DNA of 64,000 bases from Fragum whitleyi (GCA_948146395.1 OX411547.1:59791566-59855565); one strand, 5' to 3'. Shown: positions 11,371 through 23,417, counted from the stretch's first letter. The notes: generated by a model from the letters alone, not told the origin. Program-made: numbers and translations.

Positions 11371-11598
11371 TAGGCTTACAGACAGACAGAACAAACATAA
11401 AATTAAACATATTGAATTATAGCCATTCTTATTTACGATACAGTGTACTATATTGAGGGTTCAGTGCAAGGCTGTACTAAGTGTCTATACAATGTATATT
11501 ATTAGGGGGAGTGAATGTATATATTTATAGGCAATTTCAATAGCTCTGTAATGGCCATTAATAAATATTCAAATATAATACACTTTCTGTTATCACAG

Positions 11599-11660
11599 GA
11601 ACTACTGGATGTGGGTGAGAGAATGGCAGTTATATTTTAATCTATCAAGTTTACAGAGGG
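11599..11660 (+). pseudogene. Decayed tandem copy of the exon at 11803
   Basis: Acceptor tatcacag ends at 11598, followed by a copy of the 11803 exon start (actactggatgtggg…gaatggcagtt). An in-frame TGA replaces the GGA of CGGENG and the copy fades after about 60 nt. It lies 204 nt upstream of the intact exon. Confidence 0.75.
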
Positions 11661-11687
11661 ATGTAAGACAAATTGATGACTGCATGA

Positions 11688-11740
11688 AACAGTTGTAACT
11701 GCCTATAAGATAAAGGAAGTTACAATTGTTTCACAATGAG
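11688..11740. repeat. ~55-bp palindrome with GTTACAACTGTTT arms
   Basis: aaacagttgtaactgcct…aaggaagttacaattgttt. Related palindromes lie near 15462, 24786-24836, 27496-27556 and 28548, often next to the words 'caatgagcca' or 'cactaagcca'. Confidence 0.6.
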
Positions 11741-11802
11741 CCATTAAAATTTTGAATGTTCACTTAAACTGTTTTTATATAAAAAAGGAATTATACTTGC
11801 AG

Positions 11803-11970
11803 GAACAACTGGATGTGGGGGAGAAAATGGAAGTTGTAATTGTAATTTACCAGGTTTACAGACAGACGGAGGCATGCTGTTGAATAAGGATCTTTTGCCA
11901 ATTACTAGAATAGTTTTAGGGCCAGGTAGTGGTACAAGAACTATTAAGATAGGACCAGTTCTCTGCTATG
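11803..11970 (+). CDS. Exon c: fibrinogen-like module 1, C-terminal part
   Basis: Acceptor acttgcag; donor GTAAGT at 11971. Enters two bases into a codon and leaves with one base. Encodes TTGCGGENGSCNCNL…DGGML…KDLLPITRIVLG…KIGPVLCYG. The C-x-C-x…D-x-G…LP(I/V)…(L/I)GP(L/V)xC-x-G run is the close of the contactin-associated-protein fibrinogen-like region. Confidence 0.85.
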
Positions 11971-14900
11971 GTAAGTTAATTGAAAGAATACAGCTTTCAA
12001 TTAAATAAATTATTGGCAAATGAAATTAATTATTCAGTCAGAAAGGAATTCACCTTCCATTATTGCATAAAATGTACGTTTTCAGGTCATTATAGGCAAA
12101 CAATAACGTATAAAAGTCAGGGCCTATAGACTTTATTAGCTTTTGTGTGTAACAATATAAAAGAGCAAAAATAAAGACGTTGATTCTATTCCCACATTAA
12201 ATTTTGTGACGTCATAAATTTACCAAGCAACGTCCGTATAAACAAAAGTGATGATGAAATGTATAAAGCAATTTTCTGGCACATCAGATGGTTTGGAACT
12301 TGTTTTGAAGCATTCCTTTGAATTATTTTGCAACCTCTATTTGAATTAATACTATAGTCTTTATGTCTATGCAATAATAGCATACATTCACGTTTTTTCA
12401 AGCGTTAACATTTGCAGAGACCCTCAAAATGCTTTAAAGCCCAAGTGCAAAGGCCCTAAATCATTTTTTTGGTCTCTGAAAATGTTAATGCCCTCAAAAA
12501 CGTGAATTAATCCTTTATTATACCGCCTATCTACAAAGCTTATCTATTTTCTGAGAAAACCTAAGGCATTGTCATCACCTTGGCATTGTTCATGCTTGTC
12601 AGGGCTTGTGTTTGACCCTTGAACCTGGGTTTTGACCCCCAAAAATCTAATAATGTCATTTTGATCCTGAGGAATTTCTTCCAATGGGGGTCATTGGGTC
12701 ATTGTGACCCCATTGAGAAAAATTTCCAAGGACCTAAACTTTGTTTGATGCATCTCATAAACTATCTTAAAATTTAGACATCAGGTGCTAACTTCATTTG
12801 TGTAAAAGAAACGGTCAAATGACTCTTAAACCTATAAATTTCTTACTCATGATTATCTCTTTTGACCCTTTAAAATCCACTTTGACACCAAGAGTTAAAT
12901 GGTTAAAGGGTAAAATGACTCCCTGATTACATACACTAGCATGTTTGTGTTGGTTTATGCATTGGCATTGACATGATAAGCCTTTACTTTGGTCATATCT
13001 TTGTGATTGAGTTATTCCCCTTTTTTGACTTACAATTTTTGGTGAACGAACGTCGTTCACCAGTGTTATATACCATGTCAGGAAAATCCTGTTGGATGTT
13101 AATACATTTGAAATAAAGTAGCGCCTCTTGAAATTCAATTTAGTATCTTTCAATATTTTTCTCCGCAAAATCACTGTTTTTTTCTTTAAAAGCGTGCTAC
13201 TAGTATTCTTTATCAAGTGAAAATAATGAAAATTCGGCTTGAAAAACACAAAATGATCTTGCAATGTTTATCAAGGGAATTTTTGATCGGCATAAGCTTG
13301 TCGAGAGTTTAAAGCAAAAACAAAGTTTGTGTCTAGACACCGTAGAGACAGATACTATGTTTTTGACCCAAGCCTTCGCTGGTGCAACTTGTAGTAATTA
13401 GCCGGAAATACGTGTTTATTTAGGTCATGTCCTCTTGAACTTACATTCGGCAATACTCGGGCGATCTCCGACGGCTCCGATTTAAATGTAGGTTAGAGGA
13501 ATCGGCCGAGTTGAGACGAATGACGCATCAAGACACCTTGTGTCATTAGAAACGGTAACGCGGTTTTACATAACTTTTCAACTAGCTACAGTCAGTCTCG
13601 AGACGGGTTTTAAGAATGATTCGACATGTGTTTCACATGTACAACCTTTCTTGTACTTTTATTTGAATAGGGATGAACGCCGCTATTAAGATTTTTCTGT
13701 AAAATTGCGTTGGCTGAAGTAGGGCTTGTAAGGATACACTCGAATATTCGGTGAACTTATTCCCAGCGAAAACGTATCGTATTCGTCTGTCTCAGAAGCA
13801 AATATTGCCGAATACCAAATGCGACAGACACGGAAGATATTTCATTGGGGCCATTCTACTTTGCATTTTTTCAATCTGTAAAACCATATCAATTCAAAAT
13901 TCTATTTGAAAATTAAATAAATGATAGCTAAATATTCAACCCTAGATACCACTCCTATTGACGAGTAGATATTGCTGTGGTCAAGGGGGGCCAGATCCGT
14001 CATGCACTTGTTTACAATTCGACAGGCGGGTTTAGTTGTTAAATTATTCTGGAAAAGTCATTGCGTTTTTTACAGAAATCATAAAAATCTAAATCGATGA
14101 ATAAAAACTGGCTCCATCCTTCCCAAAATACGTTTAGAATTGGTTAACTACAGTTTAAGCAAAAACTAGCTCCGAGCAGAAAGTCTAATATCAGCCGCAA
14201 TACTGTAATAAGATATCGATAGTGAGTGATTTTACAAGCATCCAAACTCTTGAAGGTAAACAATAGGTTCTCGTGCAAAAAATAAACCGACAATTGTAAG
14301 GATTCTCAACTCTTTTTGGAAAGAAAGTCGGAAGGAAAAAAACATTGTATTATACTTAAACATAGTCATAGACATAGCCATGCAATTATTACCTCCCTTT
14401 AAAAAATAAACTTCTTAAATAAGATTCTTATTCGCTTTTGATGTAGAAATTACGTTACAAAAATAGTATTTATAAAGACTTTTAGTATGAAATTTACTAT
14501 GGAGCAATTGTTTAATATAAAAAGTTATACTTTAATTTCTAAAACTTAAACAGAAATTATCTATGAATTATACTAATAGGGCACTAGACCTCCTTTAACC
14601 TATACCTAAATATTTCTCATCCTGCAGTGTTATAAAATTGAATAACGACATAAGTGTCAACCACAGAGGTGGTTATGGCTTCAAATATGTTAAAAATTAA
14701 TCTCTCAGGTTATGGTTCAAAATACTATTAATAAGTTAACAAATCATAACTTTAAACAATGAGTACAGTTCAGGACTGACTGATATTCATAGGTGTTTCT
14801 TTGGTTGGTACTCAAAGACCTTTTCATCCTCTGAGAAGAAACAAAGATAGTTAAAAAAGTTAAAACAAATACAACAAATTTACTTGAAATAAGCTTAAAC

Positions 14901-15796
14901 ATGATAACAACTACTTTTGTAAAAACAAACACCATTGGATATAGGTTAAAGACAGTTTTAGATAGGATTAAATCGTTTTCTCAATTTAAGTTTAATTAAT
15001 AAATGTACCTATTTCAATTGTGTAAAAGACATTTTCACAGAGTAACATCTCATATTCTAACAACTATTTTTCTAACAGGATTTTCCTCTCTTTCCCTTTC
15101 TTTGAATTGGCAGTGAAATTTCCGAATAACGGAAATTTTGTCGAGACAATTCTTCCCACTTTTTTTTACATTCGTAATTTCTCTTTTCTAATTGAATTCA
15201 ATATATCACTCTAGAATGCCATCAGGTTCGTTCACCATCAGTACTTTCAGTGCTTTGATTTGCACCCGTAGGCAGTGCTTTTGTTTGTCTTTAGTATAAC
15301 TTTTATATTTGTTTTAAATACAAGTTGAAAATAGAGAAAACAATTTCAAAAATGGATTGAAAACTTACCATTGTTCAATACACTATGTTTAGGTCATTAC
15401 TGCATATTTATTTTAAGATTTCAAAAAAAATCAAGCACAGGTTGATTGCACAGTGTGAAACAGTTGTAACTGCCTATAAACATACAACTTTTTCTCCGAA
15501 AGACATCAAAATTTTATATATCATCATTCTTTTTGAATTCGAAATTTGAGAAAATTCTCAGTTGGGCATGAAAAAATATTATAATCTTGGGTCCTGATCG
15601 CATTAACCTTAAACTCATTCAAATTCCATCATTTTTCAAATGAAATTCCAAAAAGTGTTTCATTGATGAAGAAATGTTTAGAAGTTGGTTAGAAAACATT
15701 TTCAGAAAAGGAAAAAATGCATCTCAGGAGGAAAAAGTTAAAGCTCACAGGTAAATGTCAAATATTGGCTCTTGTTTTTCATATTTTTTCTTTCAG
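11971..15796 (+). other. 3.8-kb intron, little recognised
   Basis: A 21-nt perfect palindrome (arms GGTGAACGA / TCGTTCACC, 13041-13061), a matching 12-mer in inverse at 15226-15237 and a short palindrome relative near 15462 are the only structures noted. The 149-codon frame on the - strand at 12815-13264 has no recognisable domain and low-complexity composition. Confidence 0.5.
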
Positions 15797-15954
15797 ATTT
15801 ACCAAGACATTGTCATGAAATCAAGACCCAGGGACTGAGAAAGAATCCTTTGAGAAACGATACATACACTATAGACCCAGATCAGGCTGGTGGAGTCCCC
15901 TACTTTCCAGTGAAATGTGATTTCAACACAGACAACAGCATGGGCATCACTGTG
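15797..15954 (+). CDS. Exon d: fibrinogen-like module 2, N-terminal part
   Basis: Acceptor tttcag; donor GTAAGT at 15955. Encodes DLPRHCHEIKTQGL…YTIDPDQAGGVPYFPVKCDF…ITV. C-x-E…Y-x-I-D-P-D…P-F-x-V-x-C-D is the standard start of the module and is better conserved than in module 1. Enters two bases into a codon (Asp split with the previous exon) and leaves in phase 0. Confidence 0.9.
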
Positions 15955-15984
15955 GTAAGTTTTATCTTAACCCTTATCCTGATG

Positions 15985-16127
15985 AATGTAAACTTTGTTT
16001 AAGAGATGAAGAAGGTATTTGTTGATTTCATAGAGGTATGAAACTAAAAACATAATCACACTGTATGGATATGTGAAGGTTTTTAGTTTCATACCTCTAT
16101 GAAATCAACAAATATTATCTTAAATTT
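15985..16127. repeat. Palindromic ~145-bp element, second copy
   Basis: ggtatttgttgatttcatagaggtatgaaactaaaaac in segments on the left and its inverse on the right; same family as 1795-1940. It lies 30 nt after an exon donor. Confidence 0.8.
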
Positions 16128-16643
16128 GTTTATTGTAATATCATGAAGCAAAAACGTAAACATTTGTTACTTAAAAAACATATTTCTTACAGGACTACTT
16201 TTTGTGGAAGCTTATAAAACAACTGCCTTCTCAAAATTGTTTTAATGGGGAATAAAAGCAAATCATTACAAAATTAAATCATTCCAAATTGATTGCCCAT
16301 TTTTGGGATATTTCAGAAATCTATTCAGATTATGATAGAAAGAAATTATTGTAAAGTATGATATAATTTAGACCTATATTTATTTATTGTCAAATAATTG
16401 TATAGGTGTATTTTCAAAACTGAGCTCTGACCTAGATGTTGAGTCCATTACCATGGGTTTATGAGTAAACCTTAAGATCTAAGACAAGCACTAAGTTTCA
16501 TTTGAAAGGTAATTTGTATCTTTATTATGTCTGTTTTATCTATTTTGAAAGAATAGCACGGAAATTTAACCGTTAAAAGTAGATTTCACAGCTCACCGCT
16601 CAAAATCTACCTATATACTATTAGATTTGTTAATTATTCCCTG

Positions 16644-16920
16644 TGGCTGACATAGCTCAGTTGGTAGGGCATCTGAGTGCCAATTTAGAGGTCCCAGGTT
16701 CGATCCCTGACTGCTGCACTCATTCTTTCCAACTATTTGTCTCTCACCAATGGATTGATAATCGTAGACCTATGTGAGATAGCAGCTGGAGGCTATGAAA
16801 GGCTGTGATGGTTGTACTGGTGAGAGATATACCAGGAAACCATTGTTAGGTGCTCCGGCAGTCGTGATATAACTGAAAAAATGTTGAAAGCTGCGTTGAA
16901 CTCCATTCAATCAATAATTA
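16644..16920 (+). mobile_element. tRNA-headed SINE
   Basis: The head has a perfect pol III box A (TAGCTCAGTTGG, 16653-16664) and box B (GGTTCGATCCC, 16697-16707), separated as in a tRNA. A 200-bp non-tRNA body follows and the end is an ATTCAAT-type repeat. The body is shared by copies at 768, 4185, 18790 and 28087. Bivalves carry several tRNA-derived SINE families; I cannot assign the family. Confidence 0.8.
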
Positions 16921-16924
16921 TAAC

Positions 16925-17235
16925 CCCTCCCTACCTATAAGGGAGTATATCGGTTTCACAATGTCTATCCATCCATCCATCTGTAGACTTTTTTGTTTCC
17001 AGAAACTCAAGAGCCAAGTGACCTAGAATCATGAAACTTTATACAATTGATGCCTATGACCCAAGGAAATACCATATTGTCTTGGGGTTACAAAGGTCAA
17101 GGTCACAATAGAACTTTGTTCCAAAACTTTTTTCAGACTCTTATCCAAGAACAAAGAGACTTAGCATCATGAAACTGTAACTGTTTTTGGGTCATGAAGA
17201 TCAAAGGTCAAGGTCACAATTGAACATTGTCAGAA
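16925..17235 (+). repeat. Dispersed repeat with catgaaac and aaggtcaaggtcac blocks
   Basis: Shares with 53855-54085 the order: a ccatccatccatctgt tract, 'tcatgaaact(t)tatacaatt', 'acccaagga', and 'aaggtcaaggtcacaat'. Not coding. Confidence 0.65.
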
Positions 17236-17462
17236 AACTGTTTCTGCGCTCTTTATTTTTTTGCTGCAAACACACCCTGCTTGCTTAGAGCTTTTCCATC
17301 AATAATTAACTACAGACCATGCAGGATTAGAGTAAGATCAGGCAATACATTTGTGCAGACTGATCTTAATCTTTATTGTCTACAAAAGTGTACAATAGAA
17401 GTATGTTATGAACAGCATGAGCAGAGTTTAGGTAAATCTAATTTTGAAATAATTTTCTGTAT

Positions 17463-17575
17463 TAAAGTGGACATACAATAATAGTTTTGTAAGGTTTTGG
17501 AAGTCATGAACTTTAACAGTGTAAACTGAGGTTTCCAAATGAAGTTTCGAAATGTTGTGGTACCATTACCGCATT
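17463..17575. repeat. Hairpin element H1, copy 5 (diverged)
   Basis: taaagtggac…ataatagttttg…agtcatgaactttaacagtgtaaactgaggtttcc, then a short degenerate right arm ending near gtggtaccattacc. Confidence 0.6.
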
Positions 17576-17661
17576 TAAGGTTCTGATACCTTAATTATAA
17601 AAGCAAGGAAACTGTAGGTCTTAAAACGTCATCAATCATATCCTTCCAAATGTAACTTTAG

Positions 17662-17802
17662 GTACGAGTTGTTGTTCCACCCAATTCTAACCAGATAACC
17701 AATTCCACAGTACCTGGTGAGACCAAGGTCAAATTCACCTATGTAGATGCAACGCCAGAACAAATTCACGCTCTCACAGAGGAATCCGGATATTGTCATC
17801 AA
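17662..17802 (+). CDS. Exon e: fibrinogen-like module 2, second part
   Basis: Acceptor aactttag; donor GTAAGG at 17803; phase 0 on both sides (47 codons). Encodes VRVVVPPNSNQI…KVKFTYVDATPEQIHALTEESGYCHQ, matching the 'Y-x-x-x-x-x-Q-(I/L)-x-A-(I/L)…S-x-x-C-x-Q' stretch of contactin-associated proteins. Confidence 0.9.
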
Positions 17803-18486
17803 GTAAGGGATGTTATTCTTTATTTAATTGGATTTTTGCATTGATAAAATCAGGCCAATAGACATAAATACACAAAACTATTATTTGACAAGTGTGTCTT
17901 CCTCCATGCAACCAGCCTTTAAACAATCAGGGGCCAAAAGGGATCTCATCATGGTCAAAACACCATCACGACTATAATTGTGACAAGTATGACTCCTTCG
18001 ACGCATGCGTCTCTACAAAAATCAGAGGCAAAGTGGTCTTAGCACCTTTTCTCTGTGATTTTTTTTAAATAGTTTTACAAACACTTAATGTACATGCCTT
18101 ATTTATCACATTGATGAATCTCAAAAGCACACAACTTATAATGTTAAGGTGATCAAGTAAGATCTAGGTCTCTAAATAAGTTTAAGGCTACAAGAATAAA
18201 TGCTTAATATTTAAATTTAATTAAATAAATAATTGACGTCTCTATTAGAGAAGGCTTAGGAAAACATTTTGGCAAAAGGAGAAAATGCTGATCATCACCA
18301 TTTTCTCTTTTTGTCTCAATATTTTCTATGCTAAAAATACACATTTTCTACCTTTGATATAATTTATTGTGTTGTCTACAGCAGCTTTCAAATTGGACCA
18401 CCCTGAAATTTTGTTGTTTGGTAAAGGCAATTAAGGCTATCATATCGGACATATAATAAAACATGATCTCAATTATGACTTTTCAG

Positions 18487-18686
18487 GGAATTCAGTATAA
18501 TTGCTACAAATCACCGTTGATAAATTTTGGAGATGAGCCACAGAGTTATTATTCGACACTTGGAGGTAACATTTCATCGAGTTTTGGCGTTCCTGGACAT
18601 CCTGATATCAGTAGTTGTGCTTGTTACATCACCAACTCTTGTCCTGAAGGTCTGGGATGCCATTGTGACGCTCAAGGACCAATGAC
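18487..18686 (+). CDS. Exon f: fibrinogen-like module 2, third part
   Basis: Acceptor cttttcag; donor GTATGT at 18687; ends with two bases of a codon. Encodes GIQYNCYKSPLINFG…YYSTLGG…SCACYITNSCPEGLGCHCDAQG. Continues the module with the clustered cysteines (C-x-C…C…C-x-C-D) that precede the closing LP(I)…C segment. Confidence 0.88.
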
Positions 18687-18789
18687 GTATGTAGTTTTCT
18701 TTAATGCTTTTCCGTGTTTTTTTGGTAAAATAATGGTAGATTATAACTTAATAATTTCAGTGCAAAACCAGTGAATTTACCAAGAAAAT

Positions 18790-19018
18790 GATTCGCACGG
18801 GTTCGATCCCCGGCCGTGGCACTTATCCTTTCCGACGTTTGTCTTCCACCAATGGGTAGATAATCGTAAACCTATGTGGAACGGCAACTGGAGGTTAGGA
18901 AAGGGATGTGGTGGTAGTACTGGTGTGAGAAATACCAGGAATCCATCGTTAGGTACTCCAGTCGTCGCGATATAACTGAGAGATTGTTGAAAGCGACGTA
19001 AAACCCCAATTCAAATCA
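18790..19018 (+). repeat. SINE, 5'-truncated
   Basis: Begins inside the tRNA head (box B-like GGGTTCGATCCCC) and continues with the same body as 16644-16920, ending aaccccaattcaaat. Confidence 0.8.
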
Positions 19019-19266
19019 AAATTAAAACCAAGAAAATGATTGTCTGCTTTCCTTCATTTCACTTTATTGAAAGCGGAGGTCATTATTTGACATCATCATG
19101 AATTTTGTGTAAAATTACATCCTAACTGTAAAATTTATCATTTGTTTTTCACATTTTGTACCAATTATGCATTAAAGAAAATTGAATAACCATGTTTTTT
19201 CTTGCAAAATGGATAAATCTTTCAACTCTAAATTTTCAAATTTGGAAGATAAATTGATCTAATACT

Positions 19267-19493
19267 TTAACCCTTTGCTGTTTAATCCCTGCTTTTTATG
19301 TGCCTGTGATTTTATGATTGACAATACATTGTGAAAAAAGAAGAAATTGCTTCTGACAAGCAATTTCTTCTTTTTCCACCCATTTTCTACCCTACTGAAT
19401 GGTTATTTTTCAAATTAAATCCACTTATAATTTTCCTCTGCAAACCTTTGAATTTGGACAGGTCCAAAATTTTGTAAAACAGGAAAGGGTTAA
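19267..19493 (+). repeat. ~225-bp element H2, copy 1
   Basis: Ends TTAACCCTTTGCTG and AGGAAAGGGTTAA form short TIRs with TTAA at the edges. An inner hairpin has arms AAGAAGAAATTGCTT and AAGCAATTTCTTCTT. The only H2 copy not close to an exon (1.1 kb). Confidence 0.9.
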
Positions 19494-19596
19494 CACACAA
19501 TTATCCTGTCTTCATATACTTTGCCACTTGTAGCTCACTTGAGCATAAAGAGCTCAAGACCTGCTATTGTAATCGACCAGTGTCTGTCTGTCTGTC

Positions 19597-20043
19597 ATTC
19601 GGAACATCACTCAGCCATTTCCGTAAACCGCAACAGACCTCGGATGTATATAAGGCGGATTGGTTTGTAACAAAATCGTGCACTTTGTTAGGCAGAAACA
19701 GTGTAAGAAAAACTAGGGCAGAAACAATTGGCGCTATCTTAAGACTGCTATTTGTTACAGAAAATAACGGCTGGAAAATATTACTTTTTGGGAATGATTA
19801 AGAATTTTCAGCCGTTATTTAAGAATCTTTAGATCTTTATACGTGGATGCGATGGTTTCATGGCGGTGATTTTAACGAGTAGCGTTGGCAATGTTGAATG
19901 TTTGCACTCAAAGTTTCGAGGGCTAATGCCATTTTAACTGATGTCATCGAGTTTTCCCAAGGTTTTCCCGTAATTTTTATAAACAGTCCGTCGATGTACA
20001 TCCGAGGTTGATCGTAAGATTGGCCGAGTGGTGTTCCGAATGG
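19597..20043. repeat. ~445-bp TIR element H6, copy 1
   Basis: Left cattcggaacatcactcagcc and right ggccgagtggtgttccgaatgg are inverted; inner parts (ctcggatgtata / tacatccgag) also pair. A second copy is at 28576-28954. No transposase, so MITE-like. Confidence 0.8.
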
Positions 20044-20626
20044 TCTGTCTGTATGTCCATCCCTCCATCCACGAGTCTGTTTGTCTATTAGTCCAAGATT
20101 TTGAAAAATCTCATCCCAAACTTGAAATGATAAAGGAAGTAACAACAATATTCGCTTTCTAGACAACAAGGCAATCATCTGTCAAATTCTGCCTAAAGAA
20201 TATCCATTATTATGGCCTCAACCAAAACAGTGTAGATTGCATTTAGATCAAAATTAAGTCTGCCTTGTTGGGATTCTTTCCTATAGACAATAATCAAGAA
20301 GGAAATCTTTAAAAAAATATTTTCCTCACAAAATTAATAGTAATGTCTGATATTTTTATTTTCTGCTTTAGCAATGATCTAAGATTTCTGCCAAAGTAAT
20401 ACAATACATTACCCTGAAATTGAAATAAGCCCTATGTTTAGAGTGGTTTATTTTAGTTGCTCATCTTATCAATTTAAGTAATTTTGGAGTGTTTTTCAAA
20501 CAATTTGGGTGAGTGTTTGGAATGAATAAATGGAGTGCTGAGTGAATGATTTTGATCAGAATGAGTGTCTATTTGACGATGTTACTAACTGTATAATTAA
20601 AGGTTTCTGAAAATTTTATCTTGCAG

Positions 20627-20760
20627 AACTGTAGATTATGGTCATGAGGTTGAAAAAGATAGGCTACCCATAGAGGAGGGATTTTTTGGTGGTCAGTCCG
20701 ACCCTACAGCCTCTGCTACATTCGATCTTTCAGATGTAAGATGTGGACCAAAACCATTTG
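20627..20760 (+). CDS. Exon g: fibrinogen-like module 2, C-terminal part
   Basis: Acceptor cttgcag; donor GTAGGT at 20761. Encodes VDYGHEVEKDRLPIEEGFFGG…ATFDLSDVRCGPKPFG: the LPI-E-x-x-F-G-G…L…V-x-C-G close of the module. Phases fit both neighbours (one base in, one base out). Confidence 0.88.
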
Positions 20761-20963
20761 GTAGGTAAACTTAACTTACCATAAAAGTTATAATAGAGCC
20801 CCATTCTCTAATACAACCCCTTTCCCTTCTTCAGATGTGAAGATTGACAATTTTGTATGACTTTGGGAAAACTTAAAGCATCTATTCTATATTCATGACC
20901 TTAGATTTACAGTTGTGAATATGTGGAATTATGGCTAAAAATGCAATATAATTTGTTGCCTTT

Positions 20964-21982
20964 TTAGCTCACCTGAGCACGAAGTGCTCAAGGGAGCTAT
21001 TGTGATCGATCGTTGTCCGGCGTCCGTCTGTCCGTCACGGCGTCAACTTTTTCTTTAAACGACATCTCCTCCTAAACTTATGGGTCAAAATCAACCAAAC
21101 TTGGCAGAAATATTCCTTGGTTGGTCCCTTATGAAAATTGCTCAAATGGAAAGGATCTGTGCCATATCACGGGAAAAGGGGCCTTAATGACACATTTCTT
21201 ATTTACACTCTAGAAGCCGTAAAATATGGTCAAATCTTCATGAAACTTGGTCAGAATATTTGTTAGGTCATGAGGATGAAGTCTATTGAAAATGAGAAGG
21301 ATCCATGCCATATCACAGAAAAAGCCGCCTTAATGACAATTTTGTCAACAATATCTTTAAACGACATCTCCTCTTAAACTTATGGGTCAAAATCAACCAA
21401 ACTTGGCAGAAATATTCCTTGGGTGGTCCCTTATGAAAATTGCTCAAATGGAAAGGATCTATGCCATATCACGGGAAAAGGGGCCTGGATGACAAATTTC
21501 TTGTTTAGATTTAGAAGCCACAAATATGGTCCAATTTTCATGAAACTTGGTCAGAATGTTTGTTAGGTCATGAGGATGAAGTCTAATGAAAATGGGAAGG
21601 ATTGGTGCCATATCACAGGAAAAGGCATCTTAATGACAATTCTTTTGTTTACTCTCTAGAAGCCACAAATATGGTCCAATCATCATGAAACTTTGTCAGA
21701 ATGTTTGTTATGTCATGAGGATGAACTCATTTGAAAATGGGAAGTATACGTGCCATATCACGGGAAAAGGGGCCTTATTGACAATTTTCTCGTAAGAGCT
21801 CCAAACGCCACAAATATAGTCCAATCTTCATGAAACTTGATCAAAATGTTTGCCAGGTCACAAGAATGAACTCTGTTGAAAATGGGAAGGTTCATGCCAT
21901 ATCATAGGAAATGGAGTCTTAATGATAATTTACTTGAAATATCAGGTGAGCGATTTAGGGCCCTCAGGGTCCTCTTGTTTCA
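20964..21982 (+). repeat. AGCTCACCTGAGC repeat, ~1 kb
   Basis: Starts agctcacctgagcacgaagtgctcaagg and ends caggtgagcgatttagggccctcagggtcctcttgttt in pieces. The interior is four to five degenerate ~145-bp tandem units (catatcacgggaaaaggggcctta…aatatggtccaatcttcatgaaact). Non-coding; relatives at 30594 and 55056. Confidence 0.8.
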
Positions 21983-22534
21983 TGTCTTAGGACCTGTAAC
22001 CTCTAATAAATTCTCTTCCCCTTTATATTCCTCATTTGACCATGCATATTGTCAGGGTTTTGTGATACTATGCTATGTATTAGAAAAAGGGGCCTTTGTT
22101 GAAAATTTACCTGAAGAAGTATACATTGTGACTCTTTCATTCTTTTGTTAAAATTTTAGACTAGTCAATTCAGAGAGGAAACAGATAAAGTTAAAAAAAT
22201 GGTGCATTTTGAAATGAAACCATGCTGTTTGGTAGAAAATATTTTTGGAAAGGGGAAATCCCTTTTATAAGTAAGTTTTTCTGTATCTGGACAAGCAGAC
22301 TCTTCAGCCAGGCTGATTGAACAAATGTGTTTTTTTTTCTAAACAAAATTTTAATTTAGCAATTAACACAAGTATACATGAATTTTGCAATGATTTACCT
22401 GAAAGATTGTTCAAAACAGTGTAAAATCAAAACATACAAAATCTGTTACAGATCATAGTTTGAGGCTTTTTTTGTCAATGTGAAATAAGAAGATTGTCTG
22501 CAATTTCTATTATGTTTCATGGATAACACTTATT

Positions 22535-22940
22535 TATAATATGACCCATGTCCCAGGAGTGAAATGACCCCATTGAATATTTTTGATATTACACGGGTGA
22601 TATCACACTAGTAGAATAACTATGCAAATGAACCCAGATCGAATGACAAGGCTTTTTTGTAACCATGAAAATGACATTATAATCCATATATTGTGACGTC
22701 AGCTTTAAACTGTGTTATAAGTTTCGCGGAAAATTGAAATATTGAATTTCAAGAATTTTGACGATTTTTCGCGAAAAGTTGGGTCATGTTACAAATAGAA
22801 TATAAAATTTGTGCTCATAAAATACTGAATTTATTAAACTGTCATCTTAAAAAGGCATAGCCTCGTTTTTTTTCTGTTTATAGATGACTCGTTTAATAAA
22901 TTCAGTATTCAATGAGCACTCATTCTATATCCTCTATTTC
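22535..22940. repeat. ~400-bp element H4, copy 1
   Basis: Shares with 29770 and 36212 the blocks 'tatgaccca…ggagt', 'tttttgatatta', 'ttatgcaaatga', a tgacgtca-type word, an inverted pair around gtttttat…gatgac, and a close of 'actcattc.atatcctcta'. Confidence 0.75.
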
Positions 22941-22954
22941 TAAAATACTTTCTG

Positions 22955-23200
22955 GTGGATTATAAAGAAATAATAGTTGATTATCAAATATAAGATTAGA
23001 TTATCATCGGATAAACTCACTGTCTAACCCAGTGAAATTATCAAAAACTTGTACCCTAATCTTTTGTTCATTTAACACTATCTGAAGTTATCTAAGCAAA
23101 GCTCACTAAATGACGTCATTGTGAATGTTGCAAAGTAAATGCATGCATAATTACACACTGTGAGAAAATTTGTCCTATAATGTCTTTTTTTTTTTTGGAA
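22955..23200 (+). repeat. Element H3, partial copy
   Basis: ggtggattataaagaaataatag…gaaattatcaaaaacttgtacc…tgacgtcattgtgaatgttgc follows the H3 order seen at 24168, but lacks the distal hairpin half. Ends about 100 nt upstream of the next exon. Confidence 0.7.
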
Positions 23201-23297
23201 GTTTTTTCAGACAACACAGCTTTATATAAAATGATGTATATCTCTTTATGAAGTTGTGCACCTGTAATTTTTGAAACCATGTAGTTTCTTTTTTCAG

Positions 23298-23417
23298 ATT
23301 TACCGAAAGACTGTCAGGAAGCCTATGAAAGAGGCATGAAATCTGGTGAGGCCTACATATGGCCTAGCCCTAATGTTGAACCATTCTTGGTGTATTGTGA
23401 TATGAGCAGGAAATTTG
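23298..23417 (+). CDS. Exon h: fibrinogen-like module 3, N-terminal part
   Basis: Acceptor ttttcag; donor GTGAGT at 23418. Encodes DLPKDCQEAYERGMKSGEAYIWPSPNVEPFLVYCDM-SRKFG. The module start is conserved (C-x-E…G…Y-I…PF-x-V-x-C-D) but IDPD is replaced by IWPS. Two bases complete the first codon; one base carries over. Confidence 0.9.

Larger units (their letters stand above)
1534..11802 (+). other. 10.3-kb intron filled with mobile elements
   Basis: No exon of the host gene was found here. Contents are the 2577-9978 TIR interval, four copies of the ~160-bp hairpin element, the element at 10213-11370 and a decayed exon copy at 11599. Open frames in this stretch are short, without recognisable domains, and often overlap repeats. 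Confidence 0.6.

Noticed and set aside
12815..13264. 149-codon frame on the - strand
   Set aside because: No domain, mixed low-complexity composition, no splice context, and part overlaps tgaccctttgacc-type repeat sequence.
16644..16718. Free-standing tRNA gene
   Set aside because: Boxes A and B are good, but there is no proper anticodon arm or acceptor pairing, and the sequence continues into a body shared by other dispersed copies; it is the head of a SINE.
19858..20178. 106-codon frame on the - strand
   Set aside because: Lies mostly within the right half of the H6 TIR element.
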